A stretch of 9,743 bases of DNA from a bacterium. Lineage in GTDB: Bacteria > Babelota > Babeliae > Babelales > CAIQNR01. Made by a program: the position numbers and the translations under genes. The notes under the pieces were generated by a model, which worked only from the letters and a program-made list of their open reading frames with translations, was not told where the DNA came from and did not search any database. The stretch covers positions 1 through 9,743 of the forward strand of contig CANNBR010000027.1 in the NCBI GenBank assembly GCA_947502805.1, in the 5' to 3' direction. Below are positions 6,821 to 9,743 of this stretch, in pieces. Each line of letters starts with the position of its first letter. The stretch's first letter is position 1.

Positions 6821-7417
6821 CTACAATGATGCAAGAAGCTGATGCGCTCGGGTCATTAAAATCTTTAGTTTTCGGTAATCATCACCGGTGGCAAGAGAAA
6901 TTGTTTCGATAAAAGCTAAAAATGATTCTTGCGTTAGAAGCCCAAGATTTTTTTTTGTCTTCAAAAGTGAAAGAAGAAGTTCATCGCCAACCGTAATTTC
7001 AGGTGCGTTAAAAATAAGATGTAAATAGAGGCATGAAGAAAAAAAGTGGCGTGTTTCTGTTTGAGTTGCATGGCTTACGAAAGAGTGCATCTTGGCAGGC
7101 TCAGGACCCATTTGATAGGTGATTTCATCATTTTCTAAAAAACCAACAATAAGGCAGGAAAATGTTGTTTGGAGAAATTCAAAAATTTGTGGTTGTTCTG
7201 CTCTTAGCTCTTCTTCTGTTTTTTGAAAGGTAAAGGGATAGCGACCTTCATCGGAAGAGCCTGTTTGTACTGCATAGACAATACCAAATAGGGTTCGTTT
7301 TTCGGTTTTTACGGTAACTAATGAACCAAAGGTGGGAAAATAATCCCAATTCCAGCTTTGAGCGGTGAATGATTGTAGTGAGCTCTGAATAACTTCAGCG
7401 AAGGCATTATTAATCAT
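6821..7417 (-). CDS. HAS-barrel-like conserved protein, function unknown
   Basis: This 198-residue soluble protein has an N-terminal half that looks like the small beta-barrel found at the start of HerA/ATP-synthase-type proteins (HAS-barrel). Evidence is AEVIQSSLQSFTAQSW, then FPTFGSLVTVKT with FGIVYAVQTGSSDEGRYP (about 30-61). It continues with a helical region (EQPQIFEFLQTTFSCLIVGF) and PEPAKMHSFV (105-114). From memory the order G-S-L-V, G-I-V-Y, a run ending in RxP, and a P-x-x-x-H-x-F-V motif resembles a conserved cyanobacterial HAS-barrel protein of unknown role; I could not align them. No ATPase domain follows. GAAGG lies seven bases before the ATG. That ATG overlaps the stop of the 45-codon ORF as ATGA, so translation is probably coupled. 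Confidence 0.75.
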   Translation of the reverse strand: MINNAFAEVIQSSLQSFTAQSWNWDYFPTFGSLVTVKTEKRTLFGIVYAVQTGSSDEGRYPFTFQKTEEELRAEQPQIFEFLQTTFSCLIVGFLENDEITYQMGPEPAKMHSFVSHATQTETRHFFSSCLYLHLIFNAPEITVGDELLLSLLKTKKNLGLLTQESFLAFIETISLATGDDYRKLKILMTRAHQLLASL

Positions 7418-7551
7418 TTGTTTGCCTTCGCTTTATTCAGCACCCAGCCGTCGCCATTCAGCTTAGTTAAAATTACGTTGTGATCTTCGAGGCTATGACG
7501 GACTTCGCTACGCTTGAAGGAATGAGCCTTGTTTGTCTGTGGTGGGTTCAT
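7414..7551 (-). CDS. Small 45-residue ORF overlapping rnhB and the HAS-barrel gene
   Basis: This frame starts at the ATG on the minus strand at 7551, inside the last 44 bases of rnhB. It ends with a TGA that shares bases with the next gene's ATG (ATGA, 7417-7414). A strong Shine-Dalgarno sequence, AAAGAGG (7564-7558), lies six bases before the ATG. The peptide is polar and basic, beginning MNPPQTNKAHSFKRSEVR and ending TKLNGDGWVLNKAKANK. It has no membrane segment or Cys. I do not recognise the family. The position after rnhB is where yraN often sits, but YraN motifs are not visible. It may be a real coupling gene, the remnant of a longer one, or a product of repeat-like DNA, since the stretch is GC-richer than its flanks. 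The arrangement favours translation. Confidence 0.45.
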   Translation of the reverse strand: MNPPQTNKAHSFKRSEVRHSLEDHNVILTKLNGDGWVLNKAKANK

Positions 7552-8227
7552 GTACTACCTCTTTTGGTAAAAAATTTTCAATAAAAGTTGCTCTATGTAA
7601 AAGTGAGGGGCCTTTTACTAGTAAAGCATTTTGATGGTCACTGGTTCCGTACCCTTTATGTTCTTCAAAACTATAACCAGGAAAATAGGCTCCCATTCTA
7701 GTTATAAGCTCATCACGCTTAACTTTTGCTAAAATAGAGGCAGCAGCAATGGAGATTGATCGGCTTTCACCATAAGGGAATGAGATAATTTCGGGCATAG
7801 GAGAAAGGTAAGGAACTACAAGCGGCATCGCGTCGATAAGAATAGTTTCTGGCCGCCACGGACCGATTGCTTGTGAAAAGAGCCCATAAACTGCTTGTCG
7901 CATTGCTTCCTGTGTTGCTTTATAAATATTTATACGATCAATTTCAGAATTATCTACAATTCCATAACTAAACCAGCTATTTTTTAAGATCCATTGAGCC
8001 GCAGTAAGGCGGTTTTTTTCAGATAGTATTTTTGAGTCTTTTAAGAGGGGGTGTGTAGCAAAAGGAAATAAAATTACTGCAGAAGTGATTACTGGGCCTG
8101 CTAAACAACCTCGTCCTACTTCATCTATTCCGCAAATATAAGCTTGTTTAGCCCAAAAAGTTTCCTCATAGAAAACTTGGTTAGGCTTTGGGTCAGGGTA
8201 AGTAAGCTTTTTTAAAATCTTTTCCAT
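7508..8227 (-). CDS. rnhB: Ribonuclease HII
   Basis: RNase HII cleaves RNA-DNA hybrids and removes single ribonucleotides misincorporated into DNA. The catalytic acids are visible: D35 and E36 in GIDEVGRG, D132 in ILIDAMPL, and D172 in ASILAKVKRDE. The conserved GYGTSDH (about 192-198) and LHRATFIENF close to the C-terminus also fit. The length is 239 residues with about 30 extra residues before the core and a short polar tail. The tail may be extended by the sequence shared with the overlapping 45-codon ORF. I see no clear Shine-Dalgarno site before the ATG at 8227. A promoter at 8262-8290 gives a leader of about 28 bases. It is the first gene of a minus-strand unit. Confidence 0.96.
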   Translation of the reverse strand: MEKILKKLTYPDPKPNQVFYEETFWAKQAYICGIDEVGRGCLAGPVITSAVILFPFATHPLLKDSKILSEKNRLTAAQWILKNSWFSYGIVDNSEIDRINIYKATQEAMRQAVYGLFSQAIGPWRPETILIDAMPLVVPYLSPMPEIISFPYGESRSISIAAASILAKVKRDELITRMGAYFPGYSFEEHKGYGTSDHQNALLVKGPSLLHRATFIENFLPKEVVHEPTTDKQGSFLQA

Positions 8228-8255
8228 TTGACAACTATGGGTTTATCTGTACTCT
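8228..8255 (+). promoter_or_regulatory. Candidate promoter for the helix-turn-helix regulator gene
   Basis: A perfect TTGACA (8228-8233) directly abuts the rnhB start. TACTCT (8250-8255) lies 16 bases further on but matches the -10 consensus at only three positions. Transcription from here would give a leader of roughly 80 bases that contains the palindrome at 8295-8316. Supported by the -35 box only. Confidence 0.3.
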
Positions 8256-8261
8256 ATTAGA

Positions 8262-8290
8262 AATATACGCAGATGTTTATTATCGTTCAA
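8262..8290 (-). promoter_or_regulatory. Candidate sigma-70 promoter for rnhB
   Basis: On the minus strand TTGAAC (8290-8285) is separated by exactly 17 bases from TATATT (8267-8262). The boxes match four and five of six consensus positions. Transcription would start near 8255. The -35 box ends four bases from the palindrome at 8295-8316, so a protein bound there could affect rnhB transcription. Confidence 0.5.
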
Positions 8291-8294
8291 TAAG

Positions 8295-8316
8295 CTCTCT
8301 TGTGTAATCAAGAGAG
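8295..8316. promoter_or_regulatory. Perfect inverted repeat, candidate operator of the divergent regulator
   Basis: CTCTCTTG (8295-8302) and CAAGAGAG (8309-8316) form a perfect 8-bp inverted repeat with a six-base spacer. It lies 28 bases before the regulator's ATG and next to the rnhB -35 box. Helix-turn-helix regulators with an S24-like dimerisation domain commonly bind such dyads near their own promoter. The lack of a T-run argues against a terminator. Binding is inferred, not shown. Confidence 0.45.
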
Positions 8317-8343
8317 TAAAACTTTGTAAAAAGGAGTCAAGTC

Positions 8344-9015
8344 ATGTCATCTACTGCTTTACGCGTAAAAGAATTATTAAGAGAAAAAGGCTGGACCACT
8401 AAGGTTCTTGCTGAAAAAACCGGGATGTCTGAAAGTTACCTTACTCATATTAAGAATGGTACAAGGCGCTGGAATGAAGATTCCCTTAAAAAGCTTGCAA
8501 ATGCTTTTGAAATTACCCCTATTGATCTTTTTGCTGAAAGACGCAAAAGAACTGACAATATTGATAATAATGTAAGTATGCCACAACGCTCTGATGTTGA
8601 ACTTAAGGTTCAAGTAGTACCAGTTGTTGGTGAAATCCCTTCTAATCCATCTCCTTATAATAACCAGCTTATGCAAACTACAACCGGCTATAAAGATGTT
8701 TTTGTCCCAACACTGAACTCAAATGATGTAGCTATGTTTGCTTTTGCAGTTGATAATAACTTGCTTGCGCCAGCATTTGTTAAGGGTGATTTACTTATTG
8801 TTTCCCCTGAAGTCTGGACTCGCTCAGGTGATATCGCTGCTGTTGAATTTGGTAACGATGTTCCTACTAAGTCTGTTATGCAAGTAACATTTAGCGAAGA
8901 TTTTATCGTTCTTGAGTCTCCAAGCCGTAAACAAGCTCCTTTAGCTTTGGTTCGCGGTAAGGATCATTTCAGAATTATTGGTCGTGTTATTCAACGCATC
9001 CAAAAATTTATTTAG
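8344..9015 (+). CDS. XRE-family transcriptional regulator with S24-like (LexA/CI) C-terminal domain lacking the catalytic dyad
   Basis: Residues 5-63 form a Cro/CI-type helix-turn-helix (TTKVLAEKTGMSESYLTHIK and SLKKLANAFEITPIDLF). A polar linker of about 30 residues follows, then a domain like the self-cleaving part of LexA and CI. It includes VPVVGEIPS (92-100), an aligned stretch VDNNLLAPAFVKGDLLIV (136-153), SGDIAAVEFG (161-170) and a C-terminal IIGRVIQRI. In active members the aligned motif is V-x-G-D-S-M-x-P, and the Ser is replaced here by L140. The position of the catalytic Lys appears to be M179, with K176 close by. The Ala-Gly cleavage pair is also missing. It is thus probably a dimerising, non-cleaving repressor. 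AAGGAG (8331-8336) is seven bases before the ATG. DNA target and signal unknown. Confidence 0.85.
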   Translation: MSSTALRVKELLREKGWTTKVLAEKTGMSESYLTHIKNGTRRWNEDSLKKLANAFEITPIDLFAERRKRTDNIDNNVSMPQRSDVELKVQVVPVVGEIPSNPSPYNNQLMQTTTGYKDVFVPTLNSNDVAMFAFAVDNNLLAPAFVKGDLLIVSPEVWTRSGDIAAVEFGNDVPTKSVMQVTFSEDFIVLESPSRKQAPLALVRGKDHFRIIGRVIQRIQKFI

Positions 9016-9036
9016 GCTTACGAGCTTAAGCGCACT

Positions 9037-9083
9037 CCCTCATAACCTTTAAGATTATGTCTTAATCCAACGGCTATGAAGGG
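9037..9083 (+). other. Predicted RNA stem-loop downstream of the regulator gene
   Basis: CCCT-CATA (9037-9044) pairs with TATG-A-AGGG (9075-9083) with one bulged A. An A-C mismatch and a CC/GG step follow, enclosing an inner perfect hairpin TTAAGA (9049-9054), loop TTATG, TCTTAA (9060-9065). The nested, bulged shape is more elaborate than a simple terminator. It lies in the 230-base gap between the regulator and rpsF. Its role is unknown; it could belong to the regulator's 3' end or to an upstream-initiated rpsF leader. Confidence 0.35.
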
Positions 9084-9094
9084 TCAAAAGTACG

Positions 9095-9155
9095 AATACC
9101 AGGGCTCTGGAGATGATTGAGACTATCTTTTTTCTCCCGCCCTGGTATTTTATTA
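9095..9155 (+). terminator. Long hairpin with T-rich tail, candidate terminator or attenuator before rpsF
   Basis: AATACCAGGGC (9095-9105) pairs perfectly with GCCCTGGTATT (9139-9149). An inner GGAGA (9109-9113) pairs with TCTCC (9133-9137), leaving a bulged C at 9138. The 3' arm runs into TTTTATT. It probably ends the regulator transcript. If transcription of rpsF begins further upstream, it could instead be an attenuator in its leader. S6-S18 autoregulatory leaders with a bulged CCG are known upstream of rpsF in many bacteria. A CCG lies at 9137-9139 here, but the match to that motif is not established. Confidence 0.45.
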
Positions 9156-9194
9156 CGTAGCAGTTTGCTAAATAAAAAACCTGAGTGTTAATTT

Positions 9195-9200
9195 TATAAT
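9195..9200 (+). promoter_or_regulatory. Candidate -10 box for rpsF
   Basis: A consensus TATAAT lies 45 bases before the rpsF ATG. No -35 box is found at proper spacing; TTGCTA at 9165-9170 is 24 bases away. Transcription would start near 9207 and give a leader of about 40 bases. The claim rests on the -10 hexamer alone. Confidence 0.35.
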
Positions 9201-9245
9201 GTCGCGCAGTTGCGGCGTTTCCACTTAGTAAACAAAAGGGTCTAC

Positions 9246-9743
9246 ATGAATCGTTACGAGATTCTACTTCTGGCCGTTCCTCATATGACTGAGGATGAAT
9301 CAGGGGCTATTGAGCGTGGTATTGAAAAAATCACAAAAGGAATTCCAGGCAGCGTACTTCTTTCTTATGATAAATGGGGAAAATGTAAGCTTGCTTATGA
9401 AATCGGCGTACACGAATATGGTCTTTATTTCCTTATTCGTTTTGAATTGACCGATCCAAAAAGACTTTTTGAAGAAGTTCATGCGCTTTTAACTACCAAG
9501 TATAACGAATCAGTTATACGTTTCTTGACTAAAAAACTTGATCCAAGAGAACCATTGGTTTACCAACGCACTGAAATCGTAGAAGAATCTTCTACTCGCG
9601 ATGTAGGTGATTTTTTGCGTAGAAACAAAATGGAAGGCCTCTTGCCTTCTGGTTCTGGTGAAAATGGAGAACGCGGCGAAGGCCGTGGAGATCGCGGAGA
9701 CCGTGGAGATCGCGGTGGTGACCGTGGTGGTGACCGTGGCGAT
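9246..9743 (+). CDS. rpsF: 30S ribosomal protein S6 with Arg-Gly-Asp-rich C-terminal tail (3' end outside window)
   Basis: S6 binds 16S rRNA in the platform of the small subunit together with S18. The frame is open from the ATG at 9246 to the window end, giving 166 codons without a stop. The core begins MNRYEILLLAVPHMTEDE and includes a GIPGSVLLSYDKWGKCKLAYEI strand-helix section, followed by HEYGLYFLIRFEL. It finishes with VIRFLTKKL near residue 100, as S6 does. Residues from about 135 onward are a low-complexity tail of Gly, Arg and Asp/Glu: SGSGENGERGEGRG followed by repeated GDRG units that continue to the edge. Ordinary S6 is about 95-135 residues, so this one is long. The only ribosome-binding candidate is GGG at 9238-9240. 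Core assignment is firm; the tail's end is unseen. Confidence 0.95.
   Translation, partial: MNRYEILLLAVPHMTEDESGAIERGIEKITKGIPGSVLLSYDKWGKCKLAYEIGVHEYGLYFLIRFELTDPKRLFEEVHALLTTKYNESVIRFLTKKLDPREPLVYQRTEIVEESSTRDVGDFLRRNKMEGLLPSGSGENGERGEGRGDRGDRGDRGGDRGGDRGD

Noticed and set aside
7440..7551. Possibility that the 45-codon ORF is the yraN gene often found after rnhB
   Set aside because: Neither the N-terminal GE..A..yL pattern nor the EIDLI nuclease motif of YraN is present, and the product is far too short.
9022..9095. tRNA-like arrangement: a 5-bp stem with 7-base loop (TTAAG-ATTATGT-CTTAA) resembling an anticodon arm
   Set aside because: No D-loop GG, no T-arm with TTC-type loop, and no matching acceptor stem in the surrounding bases. 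The arm is better explained as the tip of the larger stem-loop at 9037-9083.
9166..9200. Full sigma-70 promoter for rpsF using TTGCTA as the -35 box
   Set aside because: The spacer to TATAAT would be 24 bases, too long for a normal promoter. Only the -10 box is retained as a candidate.

Overview
The window is bacterial chromosome from an AT-leaning genome (about 40% GC by eye) that uses the standard genetic code, with TGA as a stop. Most genes are core housekeeping genes: the C-terminal part of secA, then mutL, prmC, rnhB and the start of rpsF. Between them lie several poorly characterised membrane or secreted proteins and one transcriptional regulator. I cannot fix the taxon. The mix of ancient housekeeping genes, small lineage-specific membrane proteins and GC-richer palindromic intergenic sequence would fit a reduced, host-associated bacterium such as Dependentiae (TM6), but that is only a guess.

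Region 1 (1-3742, plus strand). The secA 3' part ends in a zinc-binding SEC-C tail. It is followed at short spacing, with good Shine-Dalgarno sites, by a 67-residue membrane protein and a 308-residue polytopic membrane protein. A 480-base gap full of hairpins and palindromes (2357-2836) separates the latter from its 301-residue paralogue. The paralogue's stop overlaps tail-to-tail with the end of mutL.

Region 2 (3726-8227, minus strand). In order of transcription: rnhB; a previously hidden 45-codon ORF that starts inside rnhB and ends in an ATGA overlap with the next gene; a HAS-barrel-like protein of about 200 residues; a hairpin and a candidate promoter; a 78-residue secreted protein; prmC; and mutL. 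The tight overlaps suggest two transcription units, rnhB-ORF45-HAS and sp78-prmC-mutL. MutL carries the endonuclease motifs typical of organisms without MutH.

Region 3 (8228-9743, plus strand). A divergent promoter region with a perfect 8-bp inverted repeat precedes a helix-turn-helix regulator. Its C-terminal domain looks like the LexA/CI (S24) fold, but the self-cleavage residues appear to be missing. After a 230-base gap containing two strong predicted RNA hairpins, rpsF (ribosomal protein S6) begins and runs off the window. Its C-terminus continues into an unusual Arg-Gly-Asp repeat tail.

I found no CRISPR array, rRNA, tRNA, complete transposase or phage module. The most notable items are the hidden 45-codon ORF, the S6 RGD tail, the apparently non-cleavable S24-type regulator with its candidate operator, and the repeat-like insert between the two paralogous membrane genes. 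None of these on its own amounts to a demonstrated new system.
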